Below, piece by piece: positions 1-6,017 of a stretch of 7,043 nucleotides of DNA. Below the pieces are notes generated by a model. The model was not told where the DNA came from. It made no database searches and was given only the letters and a program-made list of their open reading frames with translations. Every line of letters begins with the position of its first letter. The first letter of the stretch is position 1. A program made the translations under genes and the position numbers. The DNA comes from Sphingomonas sp. (lineage in GTDB: Bacteria > Pseudomonadota > Alphaproteobacteria > Sphingomonadales > Sphingomonadaceae), in NCBI GenBank assembly GCA_030824725.1, contig JAPJRE010000208.1:1-7043 (forward strand). The letters are read 5' to 3'.

Positions 1-121
1 AATAAATGTAGTCATGATTTAGGTCTGGCGATCGGCATGCGGGCGCTTTTGCTCCATATTGGAGATTGTGATATGGTTTGCATGTCGTCGATATTGGACT
101 CGACGTTGATCTGGTTTGATT

Positions 122-128
122 GGAGGGG
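122..128 (+). promoter_or_regulatory. Ribosome binding site deciding the PEP-CTERM start
   Basis: GGAGGGG lies 4 bases before the ATG at 133. The in-frame upstream ATG at 37 has no comparable site, and starting there would bury the signal peptide behind 32 residues. This site therefore supports the shorter protein. Confidence 0.7.
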
Positions 129-132
129 GTCC

Positions 133-771
133 ATGAAACTAGCGATCACAAGTGTGGCGGCGGCAATGCTGGCTGCTGTCCCTGCGCATGCGAGCGTCGA
201 CCTGGTGGGTGAAATCTACTTCACGGGCACCATGAAAGCGATCGGCGCGACCGATATATGGGATGCCACCGGCCTGGAGTTTACGGATGGATTTTCCGGC
301 ACCGGGCCCGGCCGCATCATCTCGGCGACCAGCCCGACCCCCAAGGGCGGTTTTTTCCAAGTGAATTGTATGGGAAGTTGCGGGAGCGTCGGCAATCTGC
401 CCAGCTTTTCCGTTTCCTATCCGGACTATACGTTTCTGAACTTCAACTATTGGTTGGCGTTCAGGCTTGAATCCATCACGTCCGTGACGCGCGACGACAA
501 CGAGGACTCAGGAAGCCTGAAGCTTGTCGCGAAGGGCAGCCTCTGGTCTCCTGTGGATTTCGAGTATCCGCGTCAGTACCAGCCGGCCGTCTTGACGATC
601 GTTGCAACGGGAAGCGGCAACGTCTTCTATTCGGGCTGGGTGAAGGCGGTCACGCCGACCGTGCCGTCCGGCGTGCCCGAACCCGCCAGCTGGGCCATGA
701 TGATCGCCGGCATGGGGCTGCTGGGCGGCGCGTTGCGCGCGTCGCGCCGGTCGACACCACGCATCCGCTAG
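133..771 (+). CDS. Secreted PEPxxWA-CTERM sorting domain protein, function unknown
   Basis: A 212-residue exported protein. Residues 1-20 form a signal peptide: MKLA, a hydrophobic Ala/Val/Leu stretch, then a likely cleavage site after A-H-A. The mature part (about 21-175) is rich in aromatic residues, Ser, Thr and Gly, looks beta-rich, and carries a C-x3-C pair (C79, C83) that could form a disulfide. Residues 181-187 read VPEPASW, followed by a hydrophobic helix (about 188-201) and a basic end (R202, R205, R206). This is the tripartite PEP-CTERM tag, known to be recognised by exosortase, so the protein is probably processed at the inner membrane and delivered to the surface or matrix. I recognise no catalytic domain in the body. 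The ATG at 133 is chosen over the in-frame ATG at 37 because it has a strong Shine-Dalgarno sequence and begins the signal peptide directly. A six-residue tail after the basic cluster is slightly longer than usual. The gene stands alone on its strand. Confidence 0.88.
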   Translation: MKLAITSVAAAMLAAVPAHASVDLVGEIYFTGTMKAIGATDIWDATGLEFTDGFSGTGPGRIISATSPTPKGGFFQVNCMGSCGSVGNLPSFSVSYPDYTFLNFNYWLAFRLESITSVTRDDNEDSGSLKLVAKGSLWSPVDFEYPRQYQPAVLTIVATGSGNVFYSGWVKAVTPTVPSGVPEPASWAMMIAGMGLLGGALRASRRSTPRIR

Positions 772-789
772 CAGCACGGTTGAGAGGAG

Positions 790-828
790 GGACGGCCGGG
801 ATGTCCGTCTAGGGGCATCCGGCCGTCC
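790..828. terminator. Hairpin between convergent genes, possible bidirectional terminator
   Basis: GGACGGCCGG (790-799) pairs perfectly with CCGGCCGTCC (819-828). After a one-base bulge at 800, ATG (801-803) can pair with CAT (816-818), leaving a loop of about 12 bases. The structure fills the 69-bp gap between the plus-strand PEP-CTERM stop (771) and the minus-strand arabinofuranosidase stop (841), where a shared terminator would be expected. Neither strand has a clear T-run after the stem, so the call rests on position and stem strength. Confidence 0.5.
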
Positions 829-840
829 AACGCGTTCCGC

Positions 841-2424
841 CTATTCCGCCAACTGAACGACCGCGACCGACTTGGCCGGCAGGTCCAGCGTGACCCCGCC
901 CTTGGCTACCGTACCGCGGATCGGCTTGGGCACCACCGCGCTGGGGGCCTCGAAGCTGTTGACCGCATCGACCTTGGCGGCGGTCAGCACTTCGCCGGAC
1001 GCGCTTTTCGCCGTCACCCCCGCGAACTTCACGGCCACCCGCGCCGGCTTGCCCGCATCGAGGTTGGTCACCGCCAGCCACAGCTTCCCGTCCTTGCCGC
1101 GCGCGGCAATCGCATCGACGCGCGGCATCGTCACACCGCCCTGGGTGTAGGTCCCCGCGTCGAACGACACCGGCACCGCCTGCGCATCCTGGAATGGCAC
1201 ATACATGCGGAACACGTGATAGGTCGGCGTGAGGACCATCTTCTCCTTGTCGGTGAGGATCATCGCCTGGAGCACGTTGATCATCTGGGCGATGTTGGTC
1301 ATCCGCACCCGATCGGCATGGCGCGCGAAGATGTTGAAGTGCAGCGCGGCGATGATCGCGTCGCGCAGCGAGTTCTGCTGGTAGAGGAAGCCCGGGTTGC
1401 TGCCCGGCAGCGGCGCGAGCCACACGCCCCATTCGTCGACGATCAGCGGCACCTTCTTGTCGGGGTCGTACTTGTCCATGATCGCCGCATGCTTGGCGAT
1501 CATCCCGTCCATCGCCAGTGCTGCCTTGACCAGCTTGGCATAGCCGGTCTCGTCGAAGCCCACGCTCGGATAGGAGGGCGGCCAGCCGCCGGTGGTATAG
1601 GCGTGCATCGACAGGCCTTCGATGTTCCACGCCCAGTCATGCCCCTTCCACGCCGCCATCACCGCTTCGGTGTAGGTGGTGTCCGCATCGTTGGGCCCGA
1701 CGGCGATGCGCTGCATCGGCTCCACGCCCTTCTCGCCCTGTACCGGATCGAGATTATGGGTGAAGCGGGCGAAGCGCTTCATCAGGTCGACATAATGGTC
1801 GGGCCGCATCGACCCGCCGCAGCCCCAGCTCTCGTTGCCGAGGCCCAGCCACTTGACCTTGTACGGCGCGACATGCCCGTTGGCCGCGCGCTCCTTGCCA
1901 GCGGTGGTGGAGGGATCAGCGGTCATATAGGCGAGCCAGTCGGCGGCTTCCTGGATCGTGCCCGAGCCGACATTGACCGAGACATAGGCCTCGGCGCCGA
2001 CCTGATCGGCAAAGTCCATGAACTCGTCGGTGCCGAAGCTGTTGGGCTCGCCCGCGCCGCCCCAGTTGGTGTTGACGCTGCTGCGGCGCTTGTCCTGCGG
2101 GCCGACGCCGTCGCGCCAGTGATATTCGTCGGCAAAGCAGCCGCCCGGCCAGCGCACCACCGGTACCTTGATCGCGCGGAGCGCTGCGACCACGTCCTTG
2201 CGGATGCCGCGGGTGTTGGGGATGGGCGAATCCTTGCCGACCCAGATGCCGCCATAGATGCCGCTGCCCAGATGCTCGGCGAACTGGCCGAAGATGTGCC
2301 GGTCGATCACCGGCCCGGGCCTGGCGGCGGCGTCGACGGTGACGGCTACCGGCGCATTCTGTGCCAGCGCCGGCGTGGAGACGAGCAGCAGCGCGGTGCC
2401 TGCGAGCAGTGCCTTTCGAAGCAT
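841..2424 (-). CDS. Exported alpha-N-arabinofuranosidase, glycoside hydrolase family 51
   Basis: Predicted to release terminal alpha-L-arabinofuranosyl residues from arabinan, arabinoxylan or their oligosaccharides with retention of configuration. The 527-residue length is typical of GH51. Residues 1-21 are a signal peptide (MLRK, hydrophobic core, cleavage after A-L-A), so the enzyme is exported; many GH51 enzymes are cytoplasmic. The (beta/alpha)8 barrel carries the family landmarks: RHIFGQFAEHLG (42-53), VVRWPGGCFADEYHWRDGVG (89-108), the general acid/base E198 in GLGNESWGCGG, and the nucleophile E331 in VDEWGVW. The N-Q-x-S-L-R-D-A segment (about 348-356) and Y402/H403 also fit the family. 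Residues from about 410 to the end form the usual C-terminal beta domain. ATG 2424 is chosen over the in-frame ATG at 2457 because AGGGAGGA precedes it and the signal peptide begins there. The gene lies 68 bp downstream of a membrane protein gene on the same strand; co-transcription is possible but unproven. Confidence 0.95.
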   Translation of the reverse strand: MLRKALLAGTALLLVSTPALAQNAPVAVTVDAAARPGPVIDRHIFGQFAEHLGSGIYGGIWVGKDSPIPNTRGIRKDVVAALRAIKVPVVRWPGGCFADEYHWRDGVGPQDKRRSSVNTNWGGAGEPNSFGTDEFMDFADQVGAEAYVSVNVGSGTIQEAADWLAYMTADPSTTAGKERAANGHVAPYKVKWLGLGNESWGCGGSMRPDHYVDLMKRFARFTHNLDPVQGEKGVEPMQRIAVGPNDADTTYTEAVMAAWKGHDWAWNIEGLSMHAYTTGGWPPSYPSVGFDETGYAKLVKAALAMDGMIAKHAAIMDKYDPDKKVPLIVDEWGVWLAPLPGSNPGFLYQQNSLRDAIIAALHFNIFARHADRVRMTNIAQMINVLQAMILTDKEKMVLTPTYHVFRMYVPFQDAQAVPVSFDAGTYTQGGVTMPRVDAIAARGKDGKLWLAVTNLDAGKPARVAVKFAGVTAKSASGEVLTAAKVDAVNSFEAPSAVVPKPIRGTVAKGGVTLDLPAKSVAVVQLAE

Positions 2425-2427
2425 GGA

Positions 2428-2435
2428 TCCTCCCT
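2428..2435 (-). promoter_or_regulatory. Ribosome binding site of the arabinofuranosidase gene
   Basis: On the minus strand AGGGAGGA lies 3-4 bases before the ATG at 2424. It selects the start that gives a clean signal peptide over the ATG 33 bases further upstream. Confidence 0.65.
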
Positions 2436-2492
2436 GTGATGTTCTGGCGAGGACCATGCCATCAATTCTACTCCGACAAAAGAGTCGAAAGA

Positions 2493-3968
2493 TCAGAGCG
2501 GCGGCAGCGCGGGGGGCAGCGTCCAGCGGGCCAGGGTCACGACCGCCGCCACGATCACCACGCCTGCCAGTGCGACCAGCACGCGTTGCGGGGCGATGCG
2601 GGTGCCGGTGGCGGTGAGCAGGGCGAGGCCGGCGGCGAGCATCGCCCAGCTATGGTAGCGATAGTCCGAGGCGACCCCGACCACGCCGAAGGCAAGTTCG
2701 GTCAGGATGGCCGAGAGTGCCAGCGTCACCGCCACGCCGCCCGCGCCGTCGCGCGCCGGCCAGGTGCAGAACAGCACGCCCAGCGCCACCGCCAGCCACA
2801 GGATCGGGGCACCCGCCGTACTGCTCGCCAGCGCGTAGCCGAGCTTCTGGAAGCCCAGGATCCGCTTCTTCGGCGAGGCCAGGCCCAGCCGGTTGGGCTC
2901 GGATCCGGCGAGGGGGCCGGTGCCAGGCATCGTCTTGGGCATCCACAGCCGCATCTCGCTGTTCCAGTGCGCGATGCGGTGGCTGGCATAGGCCAGCGGG
3001 TGGGTGGCAATCGCCTCGATCCAGGCATCGCGCAGCTTCTTGCCCGGTGCGGCGCGCTGCAGCGTATCGAGAATATAGCCACAGGCATTGGCGTCGCCGA
3101 TCGGGTCCCACAGGATGGGGGTGAGGCAGCCGCGCGCCTCGGCACGTCGCCACATCGCCGCGGGCACCTGCGGCACCGCCTGCGGCCCGGCATGATGGGC
3201 GATGCCGGCCAGGTCGAACAGCGGCAGCGAGCGCTCGACGCCGCTCGGGCGGGCGGCGAACAGGCGCTGGTTGATCGGCGTGAGGACGCCGATCAGCGCC
3301 ACCACCCCTGCCAGCACGAGCACGGCGTGGAACAGCGGCCGGTCCCAGCGCAGCCCGCCGAGCAGCCCTAGGGCCAGCGGCACGGTGGCGAAGGCGGCGT
3401 TGAACCGCACGACCGTGGCATAGCCGAGCAACAGGAGCACCAGCGCGGCGGCCCAGAGCGGCAGGCGGCGATCGTCGAGCCGCCACCAGGCGGCGATCCC
3501 CGCCGCGGCGGCCAGCGCGCCGGTCACCTGCCCGTCCTTCAGCACCGCGATCTGCCAGCCGAGGATCGGCGGCCACAGGCCGAGCAGCAGCACCACCAGC
3601 CCCGCGATCGCCTGGCCGCGCCGGGCGAGGGCGCCGGCGAACAGCGCCAGCCCGGCCCAGTAGAGCAGGATCTGCAGCACGAACAACGGCGCCTGTCCGC
3701 GCCAGCCCAGTCCATGGAACAGCGCCCAAAGCCGCGCCATCGCCGGCGGGTGCCAGTCGTCGAACCGCCCGCTCAGCACCTGCTGATATTGCACGACGCT
3801 GTCATAACTGGCGATGCCGGGCCAGAAGAAGCCGATCGAGACCGCCGCGAGCAGCGCCGCCACGATCGCCGCGGAAATCGCCCTTCGCCGTGCGCCGACG
3901 GGCTTCCGTTGCAGGGCGCGGCCGCGCCGGGACGTGCCGAAGGAGGAACGCGAAGAGCTTCTGGACAT
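2493..3968 (-). CDS. Polytopic membrane protein, GT-C glycosyltransferase-like, unnamed family
   Basis: I do not recognise a named gene. The reading frame runs from ATG 4031 (512 residues) or ATG 3968 (491 residues) to TGA at 2493. In the 512-residue numbering there is a basic Arg/Ser-rich N-terminus, a first membrane segment (about 51-70), then a short external loop with SYDS (75-78, D77) and DDWHPP (91-96). Several hydrophobic helices follow (about 115-134, 141-160, 169-182, 190-207, 212-226, 233-250), then a hydrophilic stretch (about 255-400), and more helices (about 408-424, 432-453, 461-475, 484-500). A conserved-looking SDYRYHSW motif is at 455-462. An acidic residue in the first external loop and a late DYRY-type motif resemble polyprenyl-phosphate-dependent GT-C transferases; the D-S-x-x-Q...D-W-H-P pattern recalls DUF6020-like proteins. 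This is from memory and is an inference. Neither ATG has a convincing Shine-Dalgarno; 3968 is preferred because 4031 almost abuts the hairpin at 4038-4065. Confidence 0.72.
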   Translation of the reverse strand: MSRSSSRSSFGTSRRGRALQRKPVGARRRAISAAIVAALLAAVSIGFFWPGIASYDSVVQYQQVLSGRFDDWHPPAMARLWALFHGLGWRGQAPLFVLQILLYWAGLALFAGALARRGQAIAGLVVLLLGLWPPILGWQIAVLKDGQVTGALAAAAGIAAWWRLDDRRLPLWAAALVLLLLGYATVVRFNAAFATVPLALGLLGGLRWDRPLFHAVLVLAGVVALIGVLTPINQRLFAARPSGVERSLPLFDLAGIAHHAGPQAVPQVPAAMWRRAEARGCLTPILWDPIGDANACGYILDTLQRAAPGKKLRDAWIEAIATHPLAYASHRIAHWNSEMRLWMPKTMPGTGPLAGSEPNRLGLASPKKRILGFQKLGYALASSTAGAPILWLAVALGVLFCTWPARDGAGGVAVTLALSAILTELAFGVVGVASDYRYHSWAMLAAGLALLTATGTRIAPQRVLVALAGVVIVAAVVTLARWTLPPALPPL

Positions 3969-4037
3969 CGGGCGGGGGCGACCTGGGCTCCGGAGGGACG
4001 GGGCGTCCGGTCTAGACCAGCATCGCCGCATGCGAAA

Positions 4038-4065
4038 GCGGCAGGCGGAACGATCCGCCTGCCGC
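4038..4065 (-). terminator. Probable rho-independent terminator after lpdA
   Basis: A perfect 12-bp stem: GCGGCAGGCGGA (4038-4049) and TCCGCCTGCCGC (4054-4065) around a 4-base loop. In the direction of lpdA transcription it is followed by a short TTT tract (TTTCGC). It lies 56 bases past the lpdA stop. The stem is strong and the T-tract weak, so partial readthrough into the membrane protein gene is possible. Confidence 0.6.
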
Positions 4066-4089
4066 CGCGTGGCATCCGCCGCAGGGGGG

Positions 4090-4112
4090 GGCGGGGGCGT
4101 TCGTCCCCCGCC
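4090..4112 (-). other. Second hairpin immediately after lpdA
   Basis: GGCGGGGG (4090-4097) pairs perfectly with CCCCCGCC (4105-4112) across a 7-base loop. It begins 9 bases after the lpdA stop codon and precedes the stronger stem at 4038-4065 in the direction of transcription. It has no T-tract, so it may protect the 3' end of the message or assist termination rather than terminate alone. Confidence 0.45.
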
Positions 4113-4121
4113 GAAGGTCGA

Positions 4122-5519
4122 TCACATGTGCAGCATGCGGCCATAGGCGCCGAGCACGGATTCGTGCATCGTCTCGCTGATCGTCGGATGCGGGAACACC
4201 GTTTCCATCAGCTCGGCCTCGGTCAGCTCGCCGGTCTTGCCGATCGTGTAGCCCTGGATCATCTCGGTCACTTCCGCGCCGATCATGTGGGCGCCGAGCA
4301 GCTCGCCGGTCTTGGCGTCGAACACCGTCTTCACAAAGCCTTCCGGCTCGCCGAGCGCGATCGCCTTGCCGTTGCCGATGAACGGGAAATTGCCGACCTT
4401 GACCTCGTAGCCCGCTTCCTTGGCCTTGGCTTCGGTGAGGCCGACGCTGGCGATCTGCGGGTGGCAATAGGTGCAGCCCGGGATGTTGCGCGGGTCCATC
4501 GCGTGGGGGTGGCCGCCGTTGATCGCCTCGGCCGCGATCACGCCTTCATGGCTGGCCTTGTGCGCGAGCCAAGGCGGCGCGGTGACGTCGCCGATCGCCC
4601 ACAGGCCCTCGACATTGGTGCGGCAGGCGCCGTCCGTCACGATATGGCCGCGCTCGGTCTTCACGCCCAGTGTTTCCAGGCCGATATTCTCGGTGTTCGG
4701 CACGATGCCGATCGCGACGATGACGTGGCTGAACTCCTCGACGGTGACCTTGCCGTCCTTGCCCTTGATCGACGCCTTGACGCCGCTCGCCGTCACGTCG
4801 AGCTTCTCGACGCCGGTCTGGGTGAGGATGGTCATCCCCTGCTTCTTGAACGCCTTCTCCAGATGCGCGGAGATGTCCTTGTCCTCCACCGGCACGATCC
4901 GGTCGAGCATCTCGACGATCGTCACCTTGGCGCCCATGTCGTTGTAGAAGCTGGCGAACTCCACGCCGATCGCGCCCGAGCCGATGACCAGCAGCTTGGT
5001 CGGCATCTCGGTGGGGGTCATCGCGTGGCGATAGGTCCAGATGCGCTTGCCATCGGCCTTGGCGAAGGGCAGGTCGCGGGCGCGGGCGCCGGTCGCGACG
5101 ATGATGTTCTTCGCTTCGAGGTCGGTCTTCTTGCCGTCCGCCGCGGTGACGGTCAGCTTGCCCTTCGCGGTGAGCACGCCGGTGCCCATGTGCACCGCGA
5201 TCTTGTTCTTCTTCATCAGGTGCGTGACGCCCTGATTGAGCTGCTTGGCGACGCCGCGCGAGCGCTTCACCACCGCGTCCAGATCGGCGCTGATCTGGTT
5301 GGCGATCAGGCCGTAATCCTTGGCGTGCTGCATATAGTGGAAGATTTCCGCCGAGCGCAGCAGCGCCTTGGTGGGGATGCAGCCCCAGTTGAGGCAGATG
5401 CCGCCGAGCAGCTCGCGCTCGACAATGGCGGTCTTCAGGCCCAGCTGGGCCGCCCGGATCGCCGCGACATAGCCGCCGGGGCCCGAGCCGAGAACGATGA
5501 CGTCGTAGGATTCAGCCAA
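4122..5519 (-). CDS. lpdA: Dihydrolipoamide dehydrogenase (E3), TTG start
   Basis: The FAD flavoprotein that reoxidises dihydrolipoyl groups on E2 and passes electrons to NAD+. It serves pyruvate dehydrogenase here and possibly also 2-oxoglutarate dehydrogenase and the glycine cleavage system. From the TTG start the protein has 465 residues, the standard family length. Landmarks: FAD-binding GSGPGG (11-16); redox-active disulfide C42/C47 in GGICLNWGC; NAD-binding GSGAIG (180-185) with E203 near the end of the next strand; the second FAD contact AIGDV (308-312); and the catalytic H444/E449 pair in FPHPTISE of the dimerisation domain. There is no fused N-terminal lipoyl domain. TTG at 5519 is chosen because AAGGAAG lies 6 bases before it and MAESYDVIVLG is the normal N-terminus. 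The in-frame ATG at 5573 would add 18 residues encoded largely by a repeat-like hairpin. It lies downstream of yciA on the same strand with a 102-bp gap. Confidence 0.97.
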   Translation of the reverse strand: MAESYDVIVLGSGPGGYVAAIRAAQLGLKTAIVERELLGGICLNWGCIPTKALLRSAEIFHYMQHAKDYGLIANQISADLDAVVKRSRGVAKQLNQGVTHLMKKNKIAVHMGTGVLTAKGKLTVTAADGKKTDLEAKNIIVATGARARDLPFAKADGKRIWTYRHAMTPTEMPTKLLVIGSGAIGVEFASFYNDMGAKVTIVEMLDRIVPVEDKDISAHLEKAFKKQGMTILTQTGVEKLDVTASGVKASIKGKDGKVTVEEFSHVIVAIGIVPNTENIGLETLGVKTERGHIVTDGACRTNVEGLWAIGDVTAPPWLAHKASHEGVIAAEAINGGHPHAMDPRNIPGCTYCHPQIASVGLTEAKAKEAGYEVKVGNFPFIGNGKAIALGEPEGFVKTVFDAKTGELLGAHMIGAEVTEMIQGYTIGKTGELTEAELMETVFPHPTISETMHESVLGAYGRMLHM

Positions 5520-5525
5520 GACTTG

Positions 5526-5532
5526 CTTCCTT
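5526..5532 (-). promoter_or_regulatory. Ribosome binding site supporting the TTG start of lpdA
   Basis: AAGGAAG on the minus strand lies 6 bases before TTG 5519. No other start codon in this frame has both a suitable site and the conserved family N-terminus directly after it. Confidence 0.65.
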
Positions 5533-5537
5533 CTGCT

Positions 5538-5560
5538 CCCTTCCCATCGGCAGGGGAGGG
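5538..5560. repeat. REP-like intergenic hairpin upstream of lpdA
   Basis: CCCTTCCC (5538-5545) faces GGGGAGGG (5553-5560) across a 7-base loop, giving an 8-bp stem with one mismatch or wobble. The plus strand continues CTGGGGAG. This CCCTTCCC...GGGGAGGGCTGGGG pattern resembles short palindromic elements I recall as abundant between Sphingomonas genes. Only one copy is in the window, so its repeat nature cannot be shown here. It sits just before the lpdA ribosome binding site and could affect translation or message stability. Confidence 0.42.
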
Positions 5561-5580
5561 CTGGGGAGTACATAATGCGG

Positions 5581-5609
5581 AGCCGGCGAATTGCATGGGC
5601 CGCCCGGCT
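5581..5609 (-). other. Imperfect hairpin after yciA
   Basis: AGCCGG (5581-5586) pairs with CCGGCT (5604-5609), and the stem extends by two pairs (CG/CG) if one base is bulged. It lies 12 bases past the yciA stop in the yciA-lpdA gap. No T-tract follows on the minus strand, so it is more likely an RNA processing or stability structure than a terminator. Confidence 0.3.
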
Positions 5610-5621
5610 TCCGCGGGTGGG

Positions 5622-6017
5622 TTACGCGATCTGTTCCACCGGCCGCGGGCGCTTGTCGGCGTCGACCGCGACGAACACGAAATGCGCCTGGGTGACGAGG
5701 CAGCTTTCCTCGACATGCCGGCCGCGGCGCCAGGCCTGGACCTCGATGGTCATCGACGTGCGGCCGACCTTGACCAGCTCGGCATAGACCGAGACCTCGT
5801 CGCCCACCGCGACGGGGGAGTGGAACTTCATCCCTTCCACCGCCACCGTGACCGCCCGTCCGCGCGAATAGCGCGAGGCGAACAGCCCCGCCGCCATGTC
5901 CATCTGGCTCATCAGCCAGCCGCCGAAGATGTCGCCATAGGGATTGGTATCCGCCGGCATCGTCGTCACGCGGATCGCGGGCTGGCGATCGGGCGGGCCG
6001 CCCTGCTGGTCAATCAT
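5622..6017 (-). CDS. yciA: Acyl-CoA thioesterase, YciA-type hotdog fold
   Basis: Predicted to hydrolyse acyl-CoA thioesters to free acid and CoA in the cytoplasm; YciA enzymes are known to accept a broad range of chain lengths. The 131 residues match the single-hotdog YciA length. The family signature is the block from N25 to G44, NPYGDIFGGWLMSQMDMAAG, in which D40 corresponds to the catalytic Asp of characterised YciA proteins. The later strands (VAVEGMKFHSPVAVGDEV, about 58-75, and the core to about 117) fit the hotdog sheet. ATG 6017 is chosen because GGGAGGAG lies 7 bases before it and the frame upstream is unlike the family. The start overlaps the end of the upstream small membrane protein by 8 bases (ATGATTGA), so translation is probably coupled. 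Its place between pdhC and lpdA suggests a role in CoA or acyl-CoA balance near pyruvate dehydrogenase, but the substrate is not shown. Confidence 0.9.
   Translation of the reverse strand: MIDQQGGPPDRQPAIRVTTMPADTNPYGDIFGGWLMSQMDMAAGLFASRYSRGRAVTVAVEGMKFHSPVAVGDEVSVYAELVKVGRTSMTIEVQAWRRGRHVEESCLVTQAHFVFVAVDADKRPRPVEQIA

Noticed and set aside
86..105. Inverted repeat CGTCGA/TCGACG with an 8-base loop upstream of the PEP-CTERM gene, as an operator
   Set aside because: Only 6 bp per arm, and no clear -35/-10 pair can be placed beside it; within chance expectation.
1216..2439. Plus-strand open frame of 407 codons opposite the arabinofuranosidase
   Set aside because: The GH51 frame on the other strand has both catalytic Glu residues, a signal peptide and a ribosome binding site. 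The plus frame is compositional shadow only.
2474..2487. CGAC/GTCG hairpin with a T-rich loop after the membrane protein gene, as a terminator
   Set aside because: The stem is only 4 bp with no T-run after it; too weak to call.
2361..3371. Plus-strand open frame of 336 codons
   Set aside because: It spans the gap and two minus-strand genes, is rich in Arg/Gln/Gly/Ala, and has no recognisable motif; antisense shadow.
2650..3729. Minus-strand Arg/Ala/Pro-rich open frame inside the membrane protein gene
   Set aside because: It is an alternative frame of the membrane protein. The other frame gives hydrophobic helices and motifs, whereas this one is low-complexity Arg/Ala.
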